Source of the DNA: Alphaproteobacteria bacterium
Lineage (GTDB): Bacteria > Pseudomonadota > Alphaproteobacteria > Thalassobaculales > Thalassobaculaceae
Length of the DNA stretch: 64,000 nt
Direction: 5' to 3'
NCBI GenBank assembly: GCA_022822665.1
Contig: JAJEAR010000005.1
Span: 80,195-144,194 of the forward strand
Shown here: positions 24,421 through 32,694 of the stretch, in pieces
How the letters are laid out: the number at the start of each line of letters is the position of its first letter
Position numbering within the stretch: position 1 is the stretch's first letter
Translations under genes and position numbers: made by a program
Notes under the pieces: generated by a model
Database searches by the model: none
Seen by the model: only the letters and a program-made list of their open reading frames with translations
Told to the model about the DNA's origin: nothing

Positions 24421-26172
24421 TCACCGACCTGCTCGCCGACCATCGAAATACTCGACAAGTGCTGACCGGCCCACGATATCGACGATCCGCACGCGCAATT
24501 TCGTCCCTTCGGCATCGGTCAATTGCAATTCCTCGCCGGGAATGAAGTGAACTGGCTGCTGTTTGCCTTCGTCGATCGCGATGTTCGACGCGTAGAGATA
24601 GGTACGGTCATGGGTATCGCGTATGGGATTGAGCCTGCCCTTCAACCCTGGAAGATGACCGGTCGCCTCCGGAAAAATGATGGACCCACCTGCCGGCAAG
24701 GCCTTCAGATCGATCGCCAGCGCTCGTTCACCAGGTATCCAGTCCCGTTCCAGATGGGCGGTGTATCCCGGCGCGGACGCGAACACTGTCATCGGCAGCT
24801 GGGTCGTGTGCAGATCGACCGCTGCTTCACCCTGCTCGTCCGTGGTGGCTTGTTTCCAGGTCTTGTTCGGAAACAGGAGAAGGAGGTCGGCGCCCGACAA
24901 GGACCGACTACCGGATCGCACGGAGATCACTGCGCGAGCGGGACTCCGTTCTTGCGTCGCCGCAGGGATGACAAGAAGAACCTCCGAATCGTCGACGACC
25001 TTGTATTCGGGATGCTTCCCGCACAACTCCCATGTCTCGCGCTGGATAATTAGCACGCCGTCACCGCGACGCTCCATATAGTAGCGCCTGTCTTCGCCGC
25101 CTCGAGTCCCTCCGACAGGCATCCGTGCCAACACGGAGGTCAGGGCTTCGTTGCGGGTGGACTGCCGTGAGGCCATGCTCTCCACCGTCAGATTGTTCGG
25201 CAGGGACCCGGGCGACTGAACTTCCATGCGGTCATCGAACATGGACAGGCGAATCTTGCTTCCCCGCATGGAATAGTCGCGATGGACGACTGCGTTGACC
25301 AAGGCTTCGAATAGGGCCCTTTCGCTGTACTGGGGCAAATCCGAACGGGCTGGATCCTTCCGTGCTGACACCTGCATGTTTCTGACGGCAAAGGCAACGG
25401 CGGCAGCGACCTGTTCGTTCAGCGGTCCGGTGATCTCCTGGGCATCGATCTGGCCCGATGCACGATCTTCACCCTGATATCTGGTCGCCGTGATGCAGGC
25501 GTTCGGGAGCCAGCGTTCCGGTTCGGGAGTGCACAACAGCACGCCGGCGACGGTGGCGCGAAGGATTCCTGCCTCATCGTCTTCAAGGAGCGCCAGCTTT
25601 CCAAGCGCCGCCTCGGGTTCGGCCGCACCCTCGGCGCTGAGCAACGGTCTCCAGAGCGCCTCGGCCAATGTCCTGAAACCGGTCCCCGGCACCGGCTGCT
25701 TGTCGAACCACAAGAAGCGGGCCTGCGACCGCCTTTGTGTCAAGCGCAACCGCTCGTCGCCGACCATGGGCCGCTTCGATGCGCCCACCCGGATACAGCA
25801 CCCGCCGGGACTCTCATGCACGAAGTCGCTCTCTGGCACTTCGGTCAGCAGTACCAGCTTGCCGTTGGACAGTTCCTTGTGATGTGTCCGGATGCGAACA
25901 GGCGGTTTGATCGTATCGGTGCTCACCTCCACAAGAAGGGAATCCAGGTTTGCGATCTGCGTTCGCGACATGCCCGTGACGTTGCCATCATCGGTGACAC
26001 CAGCAAGCACCACGCCGCCGGCGGCGTTGGCGAAGGCCGCGATTTCGTCGGCCCAGTCACTGCGGGTCGGCCGTCCCGGAAGATCGCCGACAAACTCCAC
26101 CTGCTCGAATTCCCAGCTGCTGTCCTCGCCCAATCTGAGCTGGCTTTCGATTTCTTCGACGCGGTAGCCCAT
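24421..26172 (-). CDS. AlbA_2 (Schlafen-like) / HATPase protein with extra C-terminal domains
   Basis: 583 residues. N-terminal AlbA_2 domain (about 15-140): FVGDLPGRPTRSDWADEIAA and AFANAAGGVVLAGVTDDGNV. A HATPase-like middle region follows: SERALFEALVNAVVHRDYSM (LVNAVVHRDY at 291-300), MEVQSPGSLPNNLTVESM, RNEALTSVLARM and DGVLIIQRET. The last 180 residues are unusual: a beta-rich stretch GADLLLLFPNKTWKQATTD to FASAPGYTAH like a carboxypeptidase-regulatory fold, then an SH3-like tail KLRVRIVDIVGRSALVEYF. AlbA_2 proteins are DNA/RNA-binding regulators, often in mobile or defence regions. ATG 26172 is 4 bp after the upstream small ORF. Confidence 0.8.
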   Translation of the reverse strand: MGYRVEEIESQLRLGEDSSWEFEQVEFVGDLPGRPTRSDWADEIAAFANAAGGVVLAGVTDDGNVTGMSRTQIANLDSLLVEVSTDTIKPPVRIRTHHKELSNGKLVLLTEVPESDFVHESPGGCCIRVGASKRPMVGDERLRLTQRRSQARFLWFDKQPVPGTGFRTLAEALWRPLLSAEGAAEPEAALGKLALLEDDEAGILRATVAGVLLCTPEPERWLPNACITATRYQGEDRASGQIDAQEITGPLNEQVAAAVAFAVRNMQVSARKDPARSDLPQYSERALFEALVNAVVHRDYSMRGSKIRLSMFDDRMEVQSPGSLPNNLTVESMASRQSTRNEALTSVLARMPVGGTRGGEDRRYYMERRGDGVLIIQRETWELCGKHPEYKVVDDSEVLLVIPAATQERSPARAVISVRSGSRSLSGADLLLLFPNKTWKQATTDEQGEAAVDLHTTQLPMTVFASAPGYTAHLERDWIPGERALAIDLKALPAGGSIIFPEATGHLPGLKGRLNPIRDTHDRTYLYASNIAIDEGKQQPVHFIPGEELQLTDAEGTKLRVRIVDIVGRSALVEYFDGRRAGR

Positions 26173-26176
26173 GTCC

Positions 26177-26428
26177 CTACAGCTCCAGCGACCCTTGCAG
26201 GTCGCCGCGTGTGTCGCGGATCACGACCGCCTGGCGGGTCGGTTCCGACCATACTGCGATTAGGCCGTTATAGGATGCTGCCTCGCTGGCGTCGCGCCTC
26301 TTGCTTGTGCAAATGTCGTAAGGGCCCCGTTCCGCTCCGAAGTACACCACAGGTTCTGGGAAACGGTCGCACTGTCTGGATGCAGAGGGGTCTGCAAGGT
26401 TGGGAGATGAGGTGAGGACGGAAGACAA
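26177..26428 (-). CDS. Small hypothetical protein before the AlbA_2 gene
   Basis: 83 residues from a TTG start at 26428. The second half (EPVVYFGAERGPYDICTSKR and NGLIAVWSEPTRQAVVIRD) has a real-protein composition; the first 20 residues do not. The stop is 4 bp before the AlbA_2 start, and the start is 12 bp from the 26440-26470 palindrome, so it fits as the first gene of that operon. It could instead be the C-terminal scrap of a lost gene. No family recognised. Confidence 0.4.
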   Translation of the reverse strand: MSSVLTSSPNLADPSASRQCDRFPEPVVYFGAERGPYDICTSKRRDASEAASYNGLIAVWSEPTRQAVVIRDTRGDLQGSLEL

Positions 26429-26439
26429 CCGTCCTTGCG

Positions 26440-26470
26440 TTATACAACAAAAAGTATTAACGTTGTATAA
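26440..26470. promoter_or_regulatory. 31-bp AT-rich palindrome between divergent genes
   Basis: TTATACAAC (26440-26448) and GTTGTATAA (26462-26470) are perfect 9-bp inverted arms around a 13-bp AT-rich spacer. It fills the 44-bp gap between the small-ORF/AlbA_2 operon and the nucleotidyltransferase gene. Likely a shared operator/promoter. Confidence 0.6.
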
Positions 26471-26472
26471 CC

Positions 26473-27504
26473 ATGGCAGGTGATCTCCAGTACCACGGCC
26501 ACACCGGCAACGCCGCCTATCATGACCTCCGGCGGCTCCTCATGGACGCAGCCCTGTCCGAAATTCGCGGTACGCCAACCCGGATTGCCGTCAGGGGCCG
26601 CCACTTCTGGTACGACAAGTACCGGATCGGCGACGAGGTGCGGCAACGCTATATCGGACCCGAAACCGACGAACTGCTCGCCAGACTGGACCGACTGGAC
26701 CGATCGAATGCCGACCGCAAGGTACTGCAGCGCGAGCAGACCCGCCTCGTCCGGTTCCTCAGAGCCAGCAACTACAGGTCGACGGACCGCGGAACCGGCA
26801 GCCTCCTGGCTGCCTTCGCCAGATGCGGCGTGTTCCGGCTCGGCGGCACACTGGTCGGGACAGTTGCGTTCCAGCACTACGAGGGCGAACTCGGCGTGGT
26901 CCTGGATTTCGAACGGACCGCCCGGACCGACGACATCGATATCGCCAGCTTCGAACGACTGTCCTTCGCGCTCGGCGACAGTGTCGAACCACCGCTCGAG
27001 GACGTCTTCCGCGACCTCAAGTTTCAGCCCGTCCCCTCCCTTGACCGGCGGCATGTATGGCGCTGGCGCCAGACAAGCGGATTGGTCCTGGTCGAGTTCC
27101 TGATGCCGGCCAGGGGGGAAGAAGGCGTGCGCAAGTTGCCCGCCTTGGGCGTCAGCGCCCGGGCCCTGCGCCATCTGGACTATCTTCTTGAGGATCCAAT
27201 TCCGGCCGTGTCGCTCTACCGGTCGGGTGTGCTCGTCCAGATCCCGCGGCCCGAACGCTACGCCATGCATAAACTGATCGTGGCCGAACGGCGCCGCGCC
27301 GGTCCGGATTCCCCGATGGCCGCAAAGGACCGCGCCCAGGCGGACTTCCTCATCGCCGCTCTGGCGGAGCTGCGCCCAGACGAGTTGCGTCTGGCCCTTG
27401 AGGAGGCCGTGGACCGTGGACCGGGCTGGCGCAACCGGATCGAAGCCAGTCTGGACAGACTGCCGGCCGCGAGGCAGCACCTGCTCGAGGCAGCCGGAGG
27501 CTGA
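26473..27504 (+). CDS. GSU2403-family nucleotidyltransferase-fold protein
   Basis: 343 residues. Resembles the GSU2403/NTP_transf_8 family: an N-terminal helical part with GRHFWYDKYRIGDEVRQRYIGPET, then the nucleotidyltransferase core with a GGT motif (residues 124-126), LVGTVAFQHYEGELG, and acidic TDDIDIA (Asp154/Asp156). It continues with VEFLMPARG and the C-terminal VQIPRPERYAMHKLIVAERR. Substrate unknown. ATG 26473 begins 2 bp after the palindrome with no ribosome site, so translation is leaderless or starts at ATG 26542. It is divergent from the AlbA_2 operon. Confidence 0.78.
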   Translation: MAGDLQYHGHTGNAAYHDLRRLLMDAALSEIRGTPTRIAVRGRHFWYDKYRIGDEVRQRYIGPETDELLARLDRLDRSNADRKVLQREQTRLVRFLRASNYRSTDRGTGSLLAAFARCGVFRLGGTLVGTVAFQHYEGELGVVLDFERTARTDDIDIASFERLSFALGDSVEPPLEDVFRDLKFQPVPSLDRRHVWRWRQTSGLVLVEFLMPARGEEGVRKLPALGVSARALRHLDYLLEDPIPAVSLYRSGVLVQIPRPERYAMHKLIVAERRRAGPDSPMAAKDRAQADFLIAALAELRPDELRLALEEAVDRGPGWRNRIEASLDRLPAARQHLLEAAGG

Positions 27505-27803
27505 CCTCAACCATACCCGGCCTCTACCGGGAGGAACCATGTACGGAGCATCCCCGAAGTGATGTCGGAGCGGATGCCTGACTTCGCGCGCCGCCGGGCA
27601 GAGGCGATGGAACTCGCGGATGCAGCCATGGAATTCGCCGGTCGCAACCCGCTTGAAGCGCTTCGGATGGTCTCTGATGAAGTCGATCATCGACAGGCCG
27701 TCGAACCGGCTGCGGACTTCGCCACGCCGGTGCTTGGGGCGCAGGTCGCCCTGTCTGTCCGTCGCCGACCTGAGTGGCCCACCCCGCGCCCCGAACAGGC
27801 GCG
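27505..27803. other. Intergenic stretch between nucleotidyltransferase and sulfatase
   Basis: 299 bp between two convergent genes. Both strands have short readings with protein-like stretches: plus from 27559 (RRRAEAMELADAAMEFA) and minus around 27690-27550 (MIDFIRDHPKRFKR). They overlap and neither has family motifs or a ribosome site. I read it as remnant DNA, unresolved. Confidence 0.35.
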
Positions 27804-29342
27804 TCAGGTCCGCGAGCGGCGTTGCAGCGGCGGGTTGCGCGGCTCCGGGAAGCCCTCTCGTATCCTGGCGACCAGCCCGTCGCGGACGGTTCGGTAGCCA
27901 GGGTCGTCCCAGAGGTTCTCGAATTGCCGGGGGTCTTCGCGGACATCGTACAGTTCGCCCTCGCCCCCATGGTAATAGTTGGTCGGGCCGTACGTGGTGC
28001 ACAGGAATCCCGACCGCTCGTAGATCGACCGCAACCGGATCTCCAGGCCGGCCTTTTCGGCGTCCCATTGACAGAGTGCGTGGTCGCGTTCCGGCGCGCC
28101 GGCGAGCGGCAGCGGCGCACCCTCCATCCACGTCGGGGTTTCCAGCCCGGCGATCGTGGCAAAGGTGGGCGCGAGATCGACATGGCCGACCGGGTCGTCG
28201 ATGCGCGTTCCCGCGACCTCGAGCCCGGCAGAGATCGCCGGCCGCCAGATCATGGGAAGCCGCATCAGGCCGTCCACATGGAACGGGCCCTTGAACATGA
28301 GCCCGAAATCGCCCTGCGTGGTTCCGTGATCGGTCGTGAAGAAGACATCCGTTTCCTGCAGCCAGCCGCGAGTCTCCAGCCAGTCCAGGATCCTTCCGAG
28401 CGCCTCGTCGATCAGCTCGTTCTGGACGTGCACCATCGCGTTGATCTCCCGGACATTGTCCGCGGTCATCGTCGACGGCACAAAGTCGTCCGGGGTTTCT
28501 TCGGCGATGTCGGCCTTGCCCAGATAGAACTCGAGCCAGTGCTTCGGCTTCCTCGCCAGGACCTCCATCGCCTGGTCGTGCGAGCCCGGATGGCCGGGCG
28601 GCAGGTCGAGGTCGCGCCAGTTTACCCGGGCGAGCTCGGATCGCGGCGGATCGAAGGGATGGTGCGGGTCCGGGAAGCTCACCCACAGGAACCAGTCGTC
28701 GCCGGCGCCCAGGGTCGCAAGCCAGTCGGTCGCCCGGTCGGCGACCCACTCGGTGTGGTAGAGATCGCGTGCACAACCGTTGAAATGGACCTGGATCGCG
28801 TCGGTCTCTCCGCCCCGCAGGTTGTTGGGGCCGTTCTTCGGGCCGACCGGCGGGTAGAAGCACTCGACCTGCTCGCCGTGATTGTCCGCCATCCAGCGGC
28901 TGTAGTGCGTGACGCAGCGATAGGAATGCGCGCTGTGCACCGCGAGCGAGAGGTGGTCGAAGCCACGATAGGGCCCGTGCCGCCCGGCGGTCGCGGCGGT
29001 CGCCTCGAAGGCGGTGGCATCCACCATCGGCTGCCAGTGGGCCTTGCCCACCAGCGCGGTCCGGTAGCCGGCCTGCTCCTTCAGCAGGGCCGCGACGCTG
29101 GGGTCGGCTTCGGGCAGCGAATAGCCGTTGCGGTAGACCCCGTGGGTGTTGACGTGCTGTCCGGTGATGATCGAGGAGCGCGCCGGCATGCAGGTCACGT
29201 TCTGGGCGTAGGCCCGCTCGTAGAGCACGCCTTCCGCCGCCAGCCGGTCGGCGACAGGAGTCCGGGCGATCCGGCCGCCGTAGCAGCCGAGCCCGTCAAA
29301 TCGCTGCTCGTCGGTCGTCACGAAGAGTATGTTGCGTCCCAC
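27804..29342 (-). CDS. Sulfatase (arylsulfatase superfamily)
   Basis: 512 residues, cytoplasmic (no signal peptide). Formylglycine motif C51-M-P-A-R in VTCMPARSSIITGQHVNTHG, metal Asp in FVTTDEQR (Asp11), ALVGKAHWQP, and FFTTDHGTTQGDFGLMFKGPF with the Asp-His metal site. The Cys-type motif needs maturation by a formylglycine-generating enzyme, which is not in the window. It is the last gene after an ABC transporter on the same strand, so it probably hydrolyses a sulfate (or phosphonate monoester) of the imported compound inside the cell. Confidence 0.9.
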   Translation of the reverse strand: MGRNILFVTTDEQRFDGLGCYGGRIARTPVADRLAAEGVLYERAYAQNVTCMPARSSIITGQHVNTHGVYRNGYSLPEADPSVAALLKEQAGYRTALVGKAHWQPMVDATAFEATAATAGRHGPYRGFDHLSLAVHSAHSYRCVTHYSRWMADNHGEQVECFYPPVGPKNGPNNLRGGETDAIQVHFNGCARDLYHTEWVADRATDWLATLGAGDDWFLWVSFPDPHHPFDPPRSELARVNWRDLDLPPGHPGSHDQAMEVLARKPKHWLEFYLGKADIAEETPDDFVPSTMTADNVREINAMVHVQNELIDEALGRILDWLETRGWLQETDVFFTTDHGTTQGDFGLMFKGPFHVDGLMRLPMIWRPAISAGLEVAGTRIDDPVGHVDLAPTFATIAGLETPTWMEGAPLPLAGAPERDHALCQWDAEKAGLEIRLRSIYERSGFLCTTYGPTNYYHGGEGELYDVREDPRQFENLWDDPGYRTVRDGLVARIREGFPEPRNPPLQRRSRT

Positions 29343-29373
29343 CGGATTGTCCTCTCCCGGCCCGTGGGCCTGC

Positions 29374-30207
29374 TCAGCGGTCGGAGCCCTGGGTAGCGCC
29401 GTGCACGAAATGCCGCTGGACGAAGTAGCTGATCGCGAACATGGGCAGAAGGATGAAGGTTCCCGTCGCCGCCATCAGCTCCCAGCGGTCGCCTTCCTCG
29501 GTATAGAACGTACTCAGCACCACCGGCAGGGTGACGGCCTCCTTCCTGGTCAGGATGAGCGCATACAGGAAGTCGTTCCACGAGAAGATGAAGCAGAAGA
29601 TCCCGGCGACGAACACGCCCGGGATGGTAACGGGAAGCACGATGTCCCGGATGACCCGCAGACGCGTCGCTCCGTCCGTCATCGCCGCTTCCTCCATCTC
29701 GACCGGGATGGTGTCGATGAACCCCTTCAGCATCCAGATCGCGAAGGGAAGCACGATCGACAGGTTGATCCAGACCATCCCGGTCCAGGTATCCAGCAGA
29801 TGGAGCTGCCGGAACATCAGGAAGAACGGCAGCACCACGACAATGGGGGGAACGAACTGGGTCGCGAGCACGCCGAAGAAGAGCGTCTTCTTGAACCTCA
29901 TCGAGAAACGGGAAAAGCTGTACGCGGCCGCCAGCGCCACCGGCACGCCGATCAGCACCGTGAACCCGGAGATCGCGAGCGAATTGAGCAGCCGGTCGCC
30001 GACATAGAAGGGGCGCTCGAATATGGCCCGGAAGTTATCCAGTGTGGGATCGAAGAACAGGGTCATCGTGTAGACATCGGACAGCGGCTTGATCGAGGTG
30101 AGGAAGATCCAGGCGATCGGCCCCAGCAGGACCACCAGCAGGACCGCGATCGCGATGCCGCGCAGGCAGAACAGGACACGTCCGCGCTGACGCGGCGAGA
30201 GCGCCAT
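29374..30207 (-). CDS. Carbohydrate ABC transporter permease (MalG type)
   Basis: 277 residues, about six membrane segments, with the EAA loop EMEEAAMTDGATRLRVIRDIVLP and a TLPVVLSTFY segment near the end, typical of CUT1 family inner permeases. ATG 30207 overlaps the stop of the partner permease as ATGA. It is followed by the sulfatase after 31 bp. Confidence 0.92.
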   Translation of the reverse strand: MALSPRQRGRVLFCLRGIAIAVLLVVLLGPIAWIFLTSIKPLSDVYTMTLFFDPTLDNFRAIFERPFYVGDRLLNSLAISGFTVLIGVPVALAAAYSFSRFSMRFKKTLFFGVLATQFVPPIVVVLPFFLMFRQLHLLDTWTGMVWINLSIVLPFAIWMLKGFIDTIPVEMEEAAMTDGATRLRVIRDIVLPVTIPGVFVAGIFCFIFSWNDFLYALILTRKEAVTLPVVLSTFYTEEGDRWELMAATGTFILLPMFAISYFVQRHFVHGATQGSDR

Positions 30208-31088
30208 CAGCCCGCCTCCCCCCTGGGAAACAGCAGCCGGAAATACACCGCGGACACGACGACCAGCAGCAAGGCGAGCACGAAGGCGATCGCGGAGGCA
30301 TAGCCCATGTCGTAGGCGGTGAACCCCATCCGGAAGGCGTAGTAGGTCATCGTGCTGGTCGACTCGCCGGGACCGCCGCCGGTCAGCAGGTACACGTAGT
30401 CGAACATCTTGAAAGAGAAGATCGTCTTGAGGACGAAGGCGATGGCGAGCACCGGCATGAGCTGCGGCAACACGACCGTCCAGAACGATGTCCAGGCCGA
30501 CGCCCCGTCCACCCGCGCCGCTTCCAGCGTGTCGCTCGGGATCGACAGCAGCCCACCGATCAGCATCAGCGACAGGAACGGTCCCCAGTGCCACATGTCG
30601 GTGAGGATCAGCCAGGTCATTGCCCAGCCCGAACTGCCCAGCCAGTCCACGTGGGCGAGAAACGGGAACAGCGTATCCAGCACCGCGTCGAAAATCCCGA
30701 ATTCGGGGTTGAGGAAGAAGCGGAACGAGGTGCCCTGAAGTGCCGGCGACATGGCGAACGGCAGCACGAGAACGGTGCGCGCAATCGAGTAGCCGCGCCC
30801 GCGGCGCGCCAGCAGGAGCGCGATCAGCAGTCCGAACAGGACCGCGCCGCCTGCCGATCCAGCGACGAAGGTAATGGTGACGCCGAGCGAGTTGAGGAAC
30901 GACGGGTCGTCGAAGAAGGCGCGCCAGAAATTGTCCAGGAAGACAAAGTCGGTCGGCACGCGGGACCGGCTCAGTCGCCAGTCCATGAAGCTGATGATGC
31001 CGGCATAGCCGAGCGGGTAGATGACGGTTGCCGTGACCAGGAGCAGGGCCGGCATCATCAACAGGTATTTCAGGTGTCGGTCACGCAT
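30207..31088 (-). CDS. Carbohydrate ABC transporter permease (MalF/UgpA type)
   Basis: 293 residues with about six membrane segments. The EAA loop reads LEAARVDGASAWTSFWTVVLPQL; YVYLLTGGGPGESTSTMTYYAF is the conserved CUT1 C-terminal segment. Pairs with the next permease through an ATGA overlap. It lies 40 bp after the binding-protein gene. Confidence 0.92.
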   Translation of the reverse strand: MRDRHLKYLLMMPALLLVTATVIYPLGYAGIISFMDWRLSRSRVPTDFVFLDNFWRAFFDDPSFLNSLGVTITFVAGSAGGAVLFGLLIALLLARRGRGYSIARTVLVLPFAMSPALQGTSFRFFLNPEFGIFDAVLDTLFPFLAHVDWLGSSGWAMTWLILTDMWHWGPFLSLMLIGGLLSIPSDTLEAARVDGASAWTSFWTVVLPQLMPVLAIAFVLKTIFSFKMFDYVYLLTGGGPGESTSTMTYYAFRMGFTAYDMGYASAIAFVLALLLVVVSAVYFRLLFPRGEAG

Positions 31089-31128
31089 CGCGATGCGCCC
31101 GGCTCACACCTCCCTGGCTCGCCGCGCC

Positions 31129-32451
31129 TCAGCCGCGGTCCACCAGCTTCTGAGCCTGCTCGGCGGCCGCGTCGAGCGCCTCCTTGGGATCGGCGCCGTT
31201 GCTGACCGCATCCGATATCGCGTTGGCCAGTACCTGCATGACCTCCGGCCAGACGGCCAGCTGCGGGAAGATCCGCGAGCTCTCGAGGCTGCCCGCCGCG
31301 GCCATCTGCAGTCCCTGGTTCGCCGCGTTGACCTCCTCGTCCATCAGGTTCTTCCTGTGCAGCGCGACAATGACGTTGCGCTTTTCCTTCTCGATGACGT
31401 TGCGCTTCTCCAGGTCCGGGTTGCTGACCCACTTCAGGAACTCCCAGGCGGCTTCCTGCTTGTCGGAGTTCACGTTGATCGCGGTCGGCATGGACATCGC
31501 AAAGGTGGTCGACTCGTCGCCGCGGAACGCAGGCAGCGGCGCGAAGCCGACCTGCTCCGGCGTGAGCGTGGTGTTCTTGCCGAGGATGCGGGAGCCGTAA
31601 TGCCACCACCAGCCCATGAAGAACGCGCTCTGGCCGGCGCCCATGGACAGCGAGCCGTCATACTGCTCGAAGGACTTGGCGCCTTCGGAATTCACCTTCA
31701 TGTCGTTCTCGAGCGCGACGTAGTATTTCAGGGCCTCGACCGCTTCCGGAGTGTTGAAGGTCACCTTGCCGTCCCGGAACAGCTCGCCGCCGTTGCTCCA
31801 CAGGATGTTCATCCACACCGCAACGTTCTGGGCGGCCTTCGGCGAGTAGTACATGCCGATGCCGATGCCTTCCTTGTCCTTGATGACTTTCGCCACCTCG
31901 GCAAGCTCGTTCCAGGTCTTCGGCACCGAAAGCCCGTGCTTCTCCAGCAGGTCCTTGCGGTAGAACATGAGCTGGGCGTGGCCGCGCAGCGGCAGCCCGT
32001 AGATCATGCCGTCGTAGGTGACCCCGAGCTGGTGAGCCGGGTAGTAGCGGTCGAGCGTGACCTTGTCCGCCGCCATCATCTCGTCGATGGGCACGAACAG
32101 GTCCTTCAGCCCCGGTCCCCAGTCGTCCTTGTAATTGATCAGGTCGGGCTCAGCATCGCCCGCCACCTTGATGGCGAGGATCTTCTCGAGCAGGTTGCGG
32201 AAGGGGATGAACTCGAACTCGACCTCGATCCCCGTCAGGTCGGTGAACTCCTTCAACCTGGCCTCGTGGCCCTCGTACTGGCCGGCCACCGGGGCGAGAT
32301 AGGTGAGCTTGGTCCCCGCATAGGGCTTGCCCGCCTTGAGGCCGTAGGGCAGCGCGTCGGCAGCGTTTGCAAGGGTCGCGCCGCAGACAAGCCCGGCCGC
32401 GACCGCGCCTGTCAGCAGGGTGCCCATCAGCGTCCTTCGGGTTGTTCGCAT
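31129..32451 (-). CDS. Extracellular solute-binding protein (sugar type, family 1)
   Basis: 440 residues. ATG 32451 is preceded by GGAGGAG; the frame is open far upstream, but that part is antisense to the ATPase and bicupin genes. Twin-arginine-like signal MRTTRRTLMGTLLTGAVAAG, with cleavage after ANA near residue 30. LTGIEVEFEFIPF, YGLPLRGHAQLMFYRKDLLE, WNELAEVAKVIKDKEGI and FFMGWWWHYGSRIL are typical. The aromatic cluster WWWHY may bind a ring-shaped ligand. First gene of the sulfatase-transport operon. Confidence 0.92.
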   Translation of the reverse strand: MRTTRRTLMGTLLTGAVAAGLVCGATLANAADALPYGLKAGKPYAGTKLTYLAPVAGQYEGHEARLKEFTDLTGIEVEFEFIPFRNLLEKILAIKVAGDAEPDLINYKDDWGPGLKDLFVPIDEMMAADKVTLDRYYPAHQLGVTYDGMIYGLPLRGHAQLMFYRKDLLEKHGLSVPKTWNELAEVAKVIKDKEGIGIGMYYSPKAAQNVAVWMNILWSNGGELFRDGKVTFNTPEAVEALKYYVALENDMKVNSEGAKSFEQYDGSLSMGAGQSAFFMGWWWHYGSRILGKNTTLTPEQVGFAPLPAFRGDESTTFAMSMPTAINVNSDKQEAAWEFLKWVSNPDLEKRNVIEKEKRNVIVALHRKNLMDEEVNAANQGLQMAAAGSLESSRIFPQLAVWPEVMQVLANAISDAVSNGADPKEALDAAAEQAQKLVDRG

Positions 32452-32604
32452 GGTCTCCTCCGACAGATGTTGTTCCGGCAGCCGGACGGGTTCCCAGACC
32501 CGACCATACCCGGCTCTCGAAGGGGGTCCTCCATCGCAGAGCCTTCGGCCCGGATGCCGTCCCAGAGATAAGTTGCACATTACGTCAGAGGCCGCTAGCT
32601 TTTT

Positions 32605-32620
32605 TTGCATGCGTATGCAA
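32605..32620. promoter_or_regulatory. LacI-type operator candidate
   Basis: TTGCATGCGTATGCAA: 16-bp palindrome with a central CG and one mismatched pair, the usual design of LacI/GalR operators. It lies in the 243-bp gap between the divergent binding-protein and ATPase genes, near the LacI gene at 34833. It could control both directions. Confidence 0.55.
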
Positions 32621-32694
32621 TTTCTGGGAGCAGGGGCTGTTCGGTGCCGGGGCGGCGGGCACCGGCCGACCGCGGCAGGGAACCGGAGGGTGGG

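Noticed and set aside
26440..28863. An 807-residue minus-strand frame spanning the sulfatase and nucleotidyltransferase region
   Set aside because: It is out of frame with the sulfatase and antisense to the nucleotidyltransferase; composition is shadow-like.
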